A DNA stretch of 64,000 nucleotides, taken from positions 20,993,538-21,057,537 of the forward strand of contig CM077152.1 in assembly GCA_039583875.1 (NCBI GenBank), in the 5' to 3' direction. Origin of the DNA: Platanthera guangdongensis. Its lineage: Eukaryota > Streptophyta > Magnoliopsida > Asparagales > Orchidaceae. This document shows positions 23,426-34,700 of the stretch, piece by piece (positions within the stretch are counted from its first letter, which is position 1; each line of letters starts with the position of its first letter). The position numbers were made by a program, and so were the translations under genes. The notes under the pieces were generated by a model, which was not told where the DNA came from, ran no database searches, and saw only the letters and a list, made by a program, of their open reading frames with translations.

Positions 23426-26400
23426 ATGGATTCCAAGGACACCTATGGATCCTCTACGGGACGGATTACCACAATCCTCCCTGATGAGAGAAATTACTCT
23501 TCATGGGCGACTTCGATGAAAGTGGCTCTAGCTGGCCGGAATAAGCACTCATGGCTGACCGGAGGCCATCCTATGCCTAAACCGACCGACAAGGACGACA
23601 AGAAAGAAGAATTAGTCAAGTGGTCGACGGAAAAGTACATGCTTCTTGGATGGATTCAGTGCTCGATGGAGCCTCGCATATTCAGTCAATTCATGCACTT
23701 TGAGGACATCTCCGAGCTTTGGTCCGCTCTCCAGCGCACCTTTGGGAACACCCGTGTTGATGCCCAGATTTTCGGCATCTTTCAGGATATCGCTTCCGCC
23801 ACTCAGGGGGAGCGTTCTCTTCAGGAGTATTTCACCTACCTTCAGGATCGTTTACTTGAGCTTAACGATCTTGAGCCTCCCAGTGCACTGCAATCTCCTA
23901 ATGATATCACACTAATTCGGAAACAGCGACAACGACGAGAGACATACCAGTTCTTGATGGGGCTTCGCCCCGACTATGAGTCTACCCGTGCTCAGATTGT
24001 GGGGATGTCACCTTTGCCAGATCTTCTTGAGGCCTATTTCATAGTCGCAGAGCATGAGAAACGTATGCAGAGGCAATCTAGTCTCTCTGGCGCTCGTGCT
24101 ACCTCCCCTCTTCCTACTGAGCAGATGGCTCTTGCCGCTTCTTACCGCCCTCCCACCTCCAGCACTCGTAGCCGAGGCGGTCGAGGACACTCTACTCAGT
24201 ATGGCGGTCGTGGTCCGTCTGGTGGTCGTGGTTCTACGGGTCCACCTGGCTCTTGCTCTCATTGTGGGCGTCTATATCATGACCGTAGTCACTGCTATCA
24301 ACTATACCCACATCTACGGGGCTCTGAGCGTACTTCTCCTGGTGGTGTCCCCAGACATACTGTTGCTACTGCTGAGACTTTTGGGCCTGTCAAACACACC
24401 ATACGACTAGTACGTCTTCCCATCTGCTTCAGGTTGTTCCCTGCTCCCACCGGGACGTGCGTCTTGTTGATGGCTCGGTTACGCTGTCCTCAGTCGAGGA
24501 ACCATCCCTCTTTCTTCCTCTTTCTCCCTTGACTCTGTTCTTCTTGTTCCTCAGTTGGCTCTTAACCTATTATCTGTTAGTAGTATTACTCGTACTTTGG
24601 ACTGCTCCGTAACTTTCTTTTCTGATCGTTGTGTTTTTCAGGACCTGAGATCCGGGAGGACTATTGGTACGGGATATGAGAGGAGTGGGATGTACTACCT
24701 GGAGCTACCTTCTCCCACTGCTGCTCCCACCACCACCGCCACCTGCCCACCTACCTCTTTTGTTGCTTACCTTGCTTTGTCGTCGACCTCGCTTTGGCAC
24801 GCACACCTCGGTCATACTAGCCCTCAGCAGATGTTGTCTGTTTGCCCTGATGTGTCTTTTGTTTTTCCTTTTCGCTGTGATGTATGTGAGCTGTCAAAAC
24901 ACACACGCAGCACGTATGTTCCTTCTGTTAGCCGTGCTACTTCTTGTTTTGAGTTGGTGCATTCAGATGTGTGGGGCCCTGCCCCTGTAGTATCATTTGA
25001 TGATTTCTCGTACTTTATAGCGTTTATCGATGACTATTCTCGTTGCTTATGGGTTTACCTCCTCAAACATAAATCTGAGGTTCTATCTATTTACTCTCAT
25101 TTTTCACATATGGTTTGGACCCAACATGGGACGTCTGTTCATATCCTCCGCTCTGACAATGGAGATGAGTATACTTCTCATCCTTTTGATCTCTTTCTCT
25201 GCAATGAGGGCACTCTACACCAATTTTCTTGTCCGGGTACCCCCGAGCAGAATGGGGCGGCCGAACAAAAAAAACGCCACCTCTTAGACTCTGTTTGTTG
25301 CCTTCTTCGGGGAATGAATGTCCCTAAGTCCTATTGGAGCGTTTCCCTTCTTACAGCGACTTTCCTTATTAATAGGACTCCTTCTCGTACTCTTGGTGGC
25401 GTTACCCCCGACAGTCTCATCCATTCATCCGTCTTCGTCTTTCCCATCCCTGTTCGGATCTTTGGTTGTGTGTGTTTTGTCCAGGATGGGCGACCTTCTC
25501 GGACTAAACTTGACGACCGGGTCATCCGCTGTCTCTTCCTCGGTTACTCTATGGATGTGACATTTCATGAGGATGTTCCCTTCTTCCCTGCACACTTGAC
25601 CCCTCCTGCGCACTTGACACCTCTTGCGCCTCCTACTATTGTGCAGCCTCTCTCGGTCGTCCCTCCACCACCATACGGGGTCCCACCTGCTGCTCTGCCT
25701 GTCCTGATGACTTACCCTCGCTGTCAGCCGCCGCCACCACAAGGTGCACCCACTTCTCATCTAGTCCCGGATCAGCAGCTTCTTCCGGTTGCAGGTACCT
25801 CTCTTGAGCCCCCCCCCCCCCCACTTCTTCTATTGATTTACTCATTGTCTTGCGCAAGGGAAAACGTACTTGTGTTCATCTCTCTGTTACTGAGCACCCG
25901 TTGGCTAGTGTTGTTTCCTACCAGCGTTTCTCACCCTCTTACCAGGCTTTTGTGCTACTGTTGATTCTGTCTGGCTTCCTACTTCGATTGCGGAGGCTCT
26001 CCTTGACTCGCGATGGGTTCAGGCCATGAAAGAGGAGATGTCTGCTCTCCGTCGTACGGGGACATGGTCTCTGATTCCTCTTCCTCCCGGGAAGCGCACG
26101 GTTGGGTGCAAATGGGTCTATACTGTGAAGTACTCTGCTGATGGTACCATTGACCGCTACAAGACTCGTTTGGTCGCCAAGGGCTTTACTCAGGCTCCCG
26201 ACGATTTTGGTTCCACGTTTGCTCCTGTGTCTAAGTTGACCAGAGTTCGTCTTCTACTCTCGCTTGCGGCCTCTCGGGCATGGCCTCTCTACCAACTCGA
26301 CATCAAAAATGCCTTCTTGCACTGAGATTTACAGGAGGAGGTCTATATGGCTCATCCCCCGGGGTTTGCCCTTAAGGGGGAGTATTCGGGGAGAGTTTGC

Positions 26401-27516
26401 CGCCTGAACAAATCCCTGTACGGCTTAAAGCAGTCCCCGCGTGCCTGGTTCGAACGGTTCAGCTCGGTTATCCTTCAGTCCGGCTTCACTCAGTGTCGTG
26501 CAGACCACACTTGCTTCATACGTGCCACTCCAAAGGGACGTCGTGTCATTGTCTTAGTCTATGTGGACGATATTATTCTTACCGGGGATGACCCTTCTGG
26601 CATCTCTGAGATGAAAGCTACTCTTCGCTCAGCCTTCGAGTTGAAAGACCTTGGACACCTCTGTTATTTTCTTGGGATTGAGGTAGCTCGCTCCCGACAA
26701 GGCATCTCCATATCGCAGTGCAAGTTCACCTTGGATCTTCTTTAGGACACGGGTCTGCTTGGGTGTCGTCCTGCGAGTACTCCTATGGATACCAACCATC
26801 GCCTTCATGCTGAATCTGGTGATCCTCTACCAGACCCTTCTCAGTACCAGCAGCTGGTTGGCCGCTTGATATACTTGACCAATACTACGCCCGACATCAG
26901 CTTCTCTGTGGGCGTTTTGAGCCAATTTATGCATTCTCCCAAGACATCTCACCTAAAGGCTGCTCGACGTGTTCTTCGATATCTTAAGCGCGCTCCTGGT
27001 CTTGTGTTATTCTATCGGGCTGATAGTGCCTTCAGCTTCTCCTGCTTCACTGATGCAGATTTCGTTGGTTCTTTGACTGATCAACGCTCTACGTCAAGTT
27101 TTTGTGTATTTCATGGTGATCATCTTGTTTCGTGACAGAGTAAGAAACAACCTATCGTATCCCGATCGTCTGTTGAGTCAGAGTACCGGGCCATGGCACA
27201 CGGTGTCACTGAGTTGGTTTGGATCTGATCGCTGCTGACTGAACTTGGCCTACCCCTGGCTACTAGCTCGAGTCTCTACTGTGATAATAAGTCAGCTCTT
27301 CTTCTTACCCAGGACTCGGTGCTACATGAGCGCACCAATCACATCGAGATGGATGTTCATTTTTTGTGTGATCACGTTCGTACTGGGACTATTCTTCCAG
27401 CTTACGTCTCATCGGCCGACCAGCTTGTTGACGCCTTTACTAAAGCCGTTGGTCCTACTCGTTCAGATTTGACCATTACCAAGCTGGGCATGATTGACAT
27501 CTTTGCACCAGCTTGA
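23426..27516 (+). pseudogene. Copia-2 gag-pol polyprotein, degenerate
   Basis: Gag begins at the ATG at 23426 (MDSKDTYGSSTGR) and stays open for about 330 codons, with a UBN2-type core (NYSSWATSMKVAL, ISELWSALQRTFGN), an Arg/Gly-rich linker and a knuckle CSHCGRLYHDRSHCY. The protease DSGAT segment is missing between about 24400 and 24550. The frame from 24555 holds the pre-integrase knuckle region (LWHAHLGH, CDVCELSKHT) and the integrase core (HSDVWGP, LRSDNGDEY, PEQNGAAEQ). A deletion near 25550 removes part of the integrase tail. RT restarts at 26026 ([22 protein letters not shown] then a stop, YVDDIILTGDD intact). RNase H follows with stops near 26743, 27133 and 27226. It ends IFAPA before the polypurine tract. 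Confidence 0.92.
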
Positions 27517-27523
27517 GGGGGAG
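27513..27523 (+). other. Copia-2 polypurine tract
   Basis: TTGAGGGGGAG directly before the 3' LTR; the TGA stop of pol overlaps it. Confidence 0.88.
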
Positions 27524-27648
27524 TATTGGAGTTATTATTATTATTCTATAAATATGGTGTATGGGCATATTTGTAAATACTTAACTTTGAGGTATATATA
27601 TTGGCTAGCTCTCCTCATTGGAGACAAAAGGCTTTTCATTTCTCTACA
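27524..27648 (+). repeat. Copia-2 3' LTR
   Basis: TATTGGAGTTATTATTATT...TTTCTCTACA, 125 bp, then target duplication CGAAC. Confidence 0.92.
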
Positions 27649-27653
27649 CGAAC

Positions 27654-27811
27654 AGCATGCGTGATACAAAATAAAACCAAGGCGCTCATAACATGTGTGA
27701 TACAACTCAACGTATAACGGTGCAACTACGCGCGAAGGCATGCGCTACACAAATAAAAGACTGGTATAATAATAATAATAATAATAAAAAGATGCGTCCC
27801 GGATTGCATCA
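27654..27811 (-). repeat. LARD-2 5' LTR, part 2
   Basis: Continues the LTR after Copia-2. Matches about 19945-20077 (CTCATAACATGTGTGATAC ... TTGCATCA) and is followed by the GTAAC duplication. Confidence 0.88.
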
Positions 27812-27861
27812 GTAACCAGATCTTATTTAATTATCAAAGAGAAATAACCCTCCATGACCTA

Positions 27862-28142
27862 CAAAGGGCACTTCACATTTGAAGTGTTGAATAAAATGTC
27901 AGAATTCCTCTCTCCCTGCACCAGTTCACAGCCCCTACACAAGCACTCCAAGAACCTATTAGCTCCATAAAGATGAGAGATGGCAACAACCTTGTAGCCC
28001 ACCCAAGCTTGTTGACTCACTAATCTTGTTGTCACTGGAGCTTGTTTCACATGTAAGGGTCTACTTGAAATGATTTGAAAGTAGATAATCTCTGAGTCTG
28101 GTAACCTCAACGTGTCAGTCACCACATGGGATCCATGGAGTC
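27862..28142 (-). other. Minus-strand ORF of unknown origin (92 codons)
   Basis: An open stretch with normal-looking protein composition (LHGSHVVTDTLRLPDSE..., ending SNVKCPL and a stop at 27862). It lies on the WAPL strand, about 540 nt beyond the last WAPL exon found. It does not resemble the WAPL region expected next, and I do not recognise it. It could be a captured gene fragment or an exon of something else. No splice acceptor is obvious upstream. Confidence 0.3.
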
Positions 28143-28686
28143 AAACTCACTCTCCATCTACTTACTAAATTGGGGTACTTCAGCAAAATATATATATACT
28201 TAATAAAGTAAAATTATGATTTACGACAAATTAAAATAAAAGTAAATACCGTTAAATGGAAAAGACCTGAAGGAAAATTAACTAAGAGAATAACGTACAT
28301 ATCAAGAAACTAGCAATTCAATGTAAGATTTTAAGAAGTGCGGATCAATGTGAAGTGACTCCTTGACCTTGAGGACCTATAGTAATTAATCAAGAAATAA
28401 ATAATCTGGTTATAACCCTTGCATAGAGACTCATGCCAAGGTATACAAATTTTCATCCTTTTGACATTTGAGAAAACAGCATCACTCAAGTGATAGTATT
28501 GAAAAGTAAGATTAACTCTTGAATTCTTGAATACACTTTGTAAACTACTTAAAATTTAGGTTTAAAAAGTTAGTATGAAAAAGGGAATAATCATGGAAAG
28601 AAATAAGATAACCAAAGGCTCATTGTTGACATCCAACATATTGTCTAATATAGAATGATTTCAAACCAAATGTATTAACCAAGTAC

Positions 28687-28785
28687 CTGTATTCTTCCCC
28701 ATTTTTGGAACCAAACTATTCTTGGGCAAGCAAGTTAATTTTCCATCGTTGCTGCCATCGGAAGTATTCTGGAGAAGAGACAGGC
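28687..28785 (-). CDS. WAPL: WAPL exon (fifth seen)
   Basis: Acceptor TTTTTTAG before 28785, donor GTACTT after 28687. 99 nt; two bases complete the codon begun in the previous exon, then [18 protein letters not shown] and [13 protein letters not shown], leaving one base. The Ser/Asn-rich start of the variable WAPL linker fits. Lowest certainty of the five because this region is less conserved. Confidence 0.75.
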
Positions 28786-31700
28786 CTAAAAAAGACTCGC
28801 AACATTACGACAAGTCATTTACCAATAATAGAAGTGCAATCTTGTGATTAAAAAAAAATAAGATAAAAATCTAGGGGAGGTAATCTAATGTCATTCCCTA
28901 CTGATATCAATAAAAAAAATAAGCTAAATATGGTCCACCAAACTCAAAGTGGCATGAAGTATGTCAACTTGAGCTTGGAATTGTACCTGATAGAAATGAA
29001 TGTAAGCCAACTTGAGTTGGAGGCATACCTAATAAAGATGACAGAGCTGGCGATAAGTAGTTCTTGGCGGATGAGAAGATGAAGCTCGGAGATATAAATA
29101 TGTCAGCAAAGAGGTCTACTAGCTTGAGGGGAAGGTTAAGAAACTAGAGATTAGGGTCAACAACGTGAGAGAGGGGAAGGGGTTCAATAACTCGGTACAA
29201 AAGGTTTTGTAACTTAGGAATGGGGTATACATTCTAAAAAAAAAATTTTGCATAATATTAGGTTCGGCAATTTGAGAGTAGGTTCGATAATCTGAGATGA
29301 GCTGAAATCATGAAGATCATATCCAAGCAAATGAGAGATCTCCTAAGACACAATAGTTCTAGCATAGATATGTTAACACACTCTTATGCAAACTCGAGGG
29401 GGTATGACCAACTTGAGTCAGAGGATCATAAAAGGAGTGACGAATGAACTTGAACATGCATGATGTAGTTTGGCATGAAAAAGGTCAAAGGGATAGAGAT
29501 TAAGGTCCGAACCAAAGGACAAAGAGAACAGTTTAACTAGCTGTATGTTGAGCCAAAACGCAATGACTAATTCAGGCAAGATACTTGTGGTGAAGCGGCG
29601 AACCAATGTCGATTGTAAAGGATAAGGTGACCAGTACAAGTTAAACAAGAGAAATGACGTCCGGTTCGCAAGTGCATAAGGTCGTAGTAGGTAAGAAGAT
29701 CAATAATACAAGGATTACATGGATAAGATAGGGTGGGGTCACATCAGATGGAGATGGGCAACCCAGACACTCGGTGATTGATGGTAATGGAGTCTAACTG
29801 CAGTTGGACTATCGTGATGATGTCAATGATAGAGTTGTGAGAGCGTGGAAGTGGCCATAGTGCCATCGTGTAAGGTTGATACCATGCAACAACAACAACA
29901 ACAACGATGACAGGTGGAGTAACAGAAAAGGAGGAACAGTGATGATGCCATTGCAAATGAGAAAGAACTAATGAAGGAGAGAGGGTGAGGAAGGGAGGCA
30001 TGATGTCGAAGTGGTTTTGCAGAGAAGAGGGATGCGGTATCGTTCAACACAGTCGAAGATGGTATCGGGTCAGCAGGGAACCAAGAAGAGGGATTGCGGT
30101 AAATCTAAGTGCTAAGTTAGAAAAATCATTCATTAAAACTAAGGACTCAGTACAATGTTGATGGGAAAAAAGAAGAGATAATGAATTGAAGATGTGCCTA
30201 ATTCAATTAAAAATCCTTTATACATCAAAGAGGTCCAATCTGGGTGACCAAAATGAATGGGTAAGATGATAACGCATTGTAAGCAATAGGACTACAAATA
30301 ATAAAACAAGCTACATATGTTAACAATAGTCATACACATGTATCAGACCTGATAAGAATTTGATGCAACTGATAACAATACCAACAAAAGACAAGGGTGA
30401 CCCATCAGAATCCAACTTTGCCTTCATACTAAGCAAGTAGTCCTGTTATAAGCATGAGAGAATTGATAATCAATTCACAACAAAAATTAAGAAAGAGCTC
30501 TAGAAATGAAATGTCTGCATAGAAGGGACTGTATAAAGAATTATTTTATAAGGTTTAAACCTGATTGTATTTACTCCTATAAGTCACGTTCTCCATAATC
30601 TTCAAACACTTCAGGAGAAGGACCACACTTTCAGGGGCAGCACTGTCAACGTCTTTTGGAGCTAAAGCTGCCGATGATTTCTTTTTAAACCAACCCTAAA
30701 ATACCAAATTTACAACTTTTTCAAAGAACTTTTTATGAGATGATCTGTTCAGAGAAATGAAACATACTGAAAACAAAAATTAGTTCTTGACAGGGTGCAT
30801 ATCACATGGGTGAAAAGTAAGGATAACGAGATATTAATATGATGCAGGGAAAACTGAAGTCAACTTAACTAAATCTCAAATTAAAATGCCAAGCAAAATT
30901 GAATTTTACAAACAAAAGGAAAATATGATAAAAGATTATAATTTGCAAATAAGGCTTGCAGGTCCAATGTAAACGTTTCATCTTCGAAAATTTCCATGAT
31001 TGTTATTTGAGTATTGATAAAACACACATTTTTATCCATATTGCACAAAGAGAATGAATCTACGCAAGTAAAACATAAAGAAAAGTTATTCCTAAAAATG
31101 TTGTAATTAAGGGAGACCTGTCAATTCCAACATAGCAGCTTCACATTCACTTGTAAACCAAACCTAGAAAATGGGTAAGATTCAATTTTAAGTTACCAAA
31201 TTTATGTTTTTAGCGCAGTAATTTGGAGTTGTATTTTGTAGTTTAGTTATTAGACTTTGCATTTTAGACTATTCGTAAAGATCCATTTATCTCTTAACGA
31301 TTATCTGGTATGGTTTATAATTGTTTAACACTAGATTCTTTGTGAATAACTTAAATTTGTTTAATAAAACCACTGCATAAAGTTTGTTCTCAGCTGATGT
31401 AAACAAACACCACACTGTTTCTCTCCTAAAGAGATGGTATTGCTTCTTTGTTTTGAACAGCGTCGAAAAAGGATTCTAAAAAATAGTTCTCTTTTTCCTA
31501 ATAAGCATTTCTGACCGCTCCATTTCCCACAATGGTTTCTCACGACTATATTTTGTAGTTTAGTTGGAACATATTGCATTTTTGACAATTGTTAAAGATG
31601 CATTTATCAGTGAAAGGATTTTAGTGATGGGTTATAATTGTTTAATAATTGATTATTTATGATTAATTTATAATTCTTTAATAAAATCTCTGCATAGAGT

Positions 31701-34700
31701 CAGTATAGGAATTTTTCTGCCAAAGAGCTAATATTGCTGCTTTGTTCTGAACAAAAAAAATGGGATTCTTACAAACAATTTTTTCTTTTTCCTACTACTA
31801 GTTTCTCACTGCTCCATTTCTCAAGGCAGCTTCTGACCGCTCCATTTTCCTAAATGGTTTCTCACTACTACTGTCAACCTTAATTATTAAAGGCGCAAGG
31901 CGCACCAAGGCGCAAAGGGGTCTTGGAGCCTAGGCGCAAGGCTTAAGGCACAGGCGCGCGCCTGACGAAGGTGCAGGAGAGCCTGACGAAGGCAAGGCGC
32001 AACCACATCCATTTAAAATAATCAGCATCAAATATCATTTCAGCTTCTTGATCAAATTCTTCATCTAATTTACTAATTAATCATTCATTACTATCGTTGA
32101 TATTTTCTGAAAATAGAATCAATGTGATCGCTTGCATCATATCTAAGTCCCAACGCACAATTATCTTTCACAATCAATAAAGCAATCAAAAATTATTGAC
32201 TTCTTACATTATATTTTTCTTTATTTTTGAAAAAAATTACAACAATAATCACACTCAGACGCGCGGCGCGCCTTTTATGATACAAAGGCGCAAATAAGAC
32301 GCACAGAGGCGCAAACTTTTAAGCCTGGTGAGCCTTGAGTCATAGGCGTGCCGGAGGCGCGCCTTTAACAACATAGCTGTCAACTATCATTGTTGAGCTA
32401 AACATTGCTATATCCTAAGAATTAAAAATAGAAAGATCTTCAATGAATATGATTAAGTTGAATGAAACTTGAATTCATTTTTATCAATAATAGAAGAAAT
32501 TAAAAGGCTTATAACTCTATTTAGTATTTTAGTTAAACTTTTGAACAAAAACCACAGAATTTTTCTGCTAAAAAATTTAAATTGTAAATCATTTTTTGAC
32601 AATAAGGAGAAACTAATTAGGTCTGATAGCATGTTTTCCAACAAAGCTAGCAAAGATGTCCTAACTATCTGACCGAGGTTGCACTTCTCAATTAAATCAA
32701 ACATTAATTCGAAGTGCTAAGTCAACTTTGATTCCAGTGTAAAGTCAGTCGTAGGTATGCTTTTTATTTCCATTCCACCCAAGATTGTGTTAGGGCTCAC
32801 CGTAGAATGTCGGTAGAATTGTTGGAGGATGGCCTAAGGCGGGGATGACGGAGGCGACGGATACTATGGAGTCGAAACCGCGGCTACTTAGACAGTGTGC
32901 TTCAGAAGAGAGTTGTCACAATCTCAAACGAAGACAAGAGGAGAGGCTAATTCATGCATACCTTCATTCCACCAATATATGTCTATAAATAGGCTTACAA
33001 GACCCATAATGACAACTACTAACTTCTAACCACCCCCCCCCCCAACAATTAATAAATATATATAAACAGAAACAATTAATAAAAGACAATCAAATAAACC
33101 CTGACTCGATAATAACCGGGCGCGAAATACATGACATCTCTCTCGTCGATCAAAATGAGCTTGACCTCAAGCTCAAGGGAGACTGAAATTGGTGTCTGTC
33201 ACCCAATTCCCTCGTCATCAGAGTCCTCCACGGCCAGAAACAAGAGCCTCTTGCAGCGATGTTCGCGAGTATAATGCTATCACAGTTATAGCAAAACCCT
33301 TTTGTCGTTCAGGCATTTCCGCACGAGACAACAGACGTATATGTGGGGTTTGGGTAGCCTCGGGTTGTCCGTACTGAGTCCATGCGCCCAGAGGTATACA
33401 AGTACACCTTGATTAAGCTAAAGTCAACATTAACACAATTTGGATAAACAAGTAGCAGTCACCAAGTCCCGAGGAACCTCAAATTCGACATTCAGTCACA
33501 ATCGTTCGAGAAGCAGGTCGTAATGATGACGACATTCGGTCACAGTCATTCAAAATGATTTGTTGTAATATCGTGTTTGCGTTGAGAGGGTTGTTAAAGA
33601 TGGAAGGACCAAATTGGATTTTACAAAGCCACTTGAACGCCTCCCACGTCAGAGCCCTGGTTATTTGACGTGCAAACGAGCGAGCCAAAGGTAAGCTGAG
33701 TTGAGAAGGTGGAAGGATGTCAGACGAATTCATTCTACAATCGGTGTTTGTTGGTGGATGAAGAATTGCTACACCTGATCATCCAACCTAATGGATATGT
33801 AACATTCGTAAGTTGACACGAAAATAAAATTAAATTGCAGGTTCCGATTTCGAGCGAATTTGATCGAAACAGCATCTCGTTGAGGTACGATTATAGTATG
33901 GTCAAATTGTGTTCGTGAAGTAATCAATCAAGTGTAGTTGTCTAAAAGAAAGAAATATATATGTCAGTAGCATCAAATAGCTTGTTTAGTAGCATATATT
34001 ATAATTCAGTACAATTAATATTGTCGTGTAGAACCGCTACTATTGTTAGAGATTTGTAGCTCTATTATCACTTAGCAAGTACATGATGTTCGTAATTAAA
34101 TTATAAACATCTCAAACAGTTAGTCCATACGAATCACATGTAAAATACTCTTATATATTTATGAACATGAGATATTGACTTCAAGAATATGTTTTCTAGT
34201 CGAGTAAATCAATATGATGAGTTGTCTTTACTACGCACATATGTTCGCAAGCTGATTAGCACTAGTTAGAAGATGTTTAGTGGCACGCTGGAGATTTTCT
34301 CTCGTGTTTGATAGATGCGCACTATCTTTCCCGTGAGATGTACTAAACCATATGAGTCACAATGTTTGGGAGATATAACCCGATTTAGAAGATTAGTAGA
34401 TTCGAGTCTATATCTGTGAGACACTAGAACACTTGAGTTCGTTAGTAGGACTTGGATCGCTAGACTAGTATTGCGTGATAGAAGCTACTCTGTCTGGATC
34501 TTTAAAGGAGGACAACCATATGTGACTTTAGAACTCAAGTTTAAACCTAACCTTAGAAATTCATAGTTAACCAAATTATTTGGAACTTGAGTAAACTGCG
34601 CAAAAATATGATTAATTAGAACATTATTTATTTTGCTAGTTTTAATTTAGAAAATCATGCATAGTACATTAGCAAACAGTTTTTTATAGCACAGATTATT

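Larger units (their letters stand above)
22894..27648 (+). mobile_element. Copia-2: Ty1-copia element nested in the LARD-2 LTR
   Basis: 4,755 bp with 125-bp LTRs (22894-23018 and 27524-27648) and a perfect target duplication CGAAC at 22889-22893 and 27649-27653. The LTRs start TATT rather than TG in both copies and end CTCTACA. They differ at about six of 125 positions. The gag reading frame is long and clean; pol has deletions, stops and frameshifts. It is younger than LARD-2, which it interrupts. Confidence 0.95.
18739..27811 (-). mobile_element. LARD-2: LTR element with small ORF, split by Copia-2
   Basis: LTRs lie at 18739-20077 and at 21634-27811, the latter interrupted by Copia-2. Both run from TGAT.CAGACTAAATCTA or TGATGTAGACTAAATCTA to TTGCATCA. 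A perfect 5-bp target duplication GTAAC sits at 18734-18738 and 27812-27816. Without Copia-2 the element is about 4.3 kb with a 1.56-kb internal region. Its only ORF is on the minus strand next to the right LTR, so the element points left. RT and integrase are absent. A solo LTR of the same family lies at 58299-59396. Confidence 0.9.

Noticed and set aside
32453..32704. Overlapping ORFs on both strands in an AT-rich stretch
   Set aside because: Lys/Leu/Ile/Phe-biased translation of AT-rich DNA; no motif.
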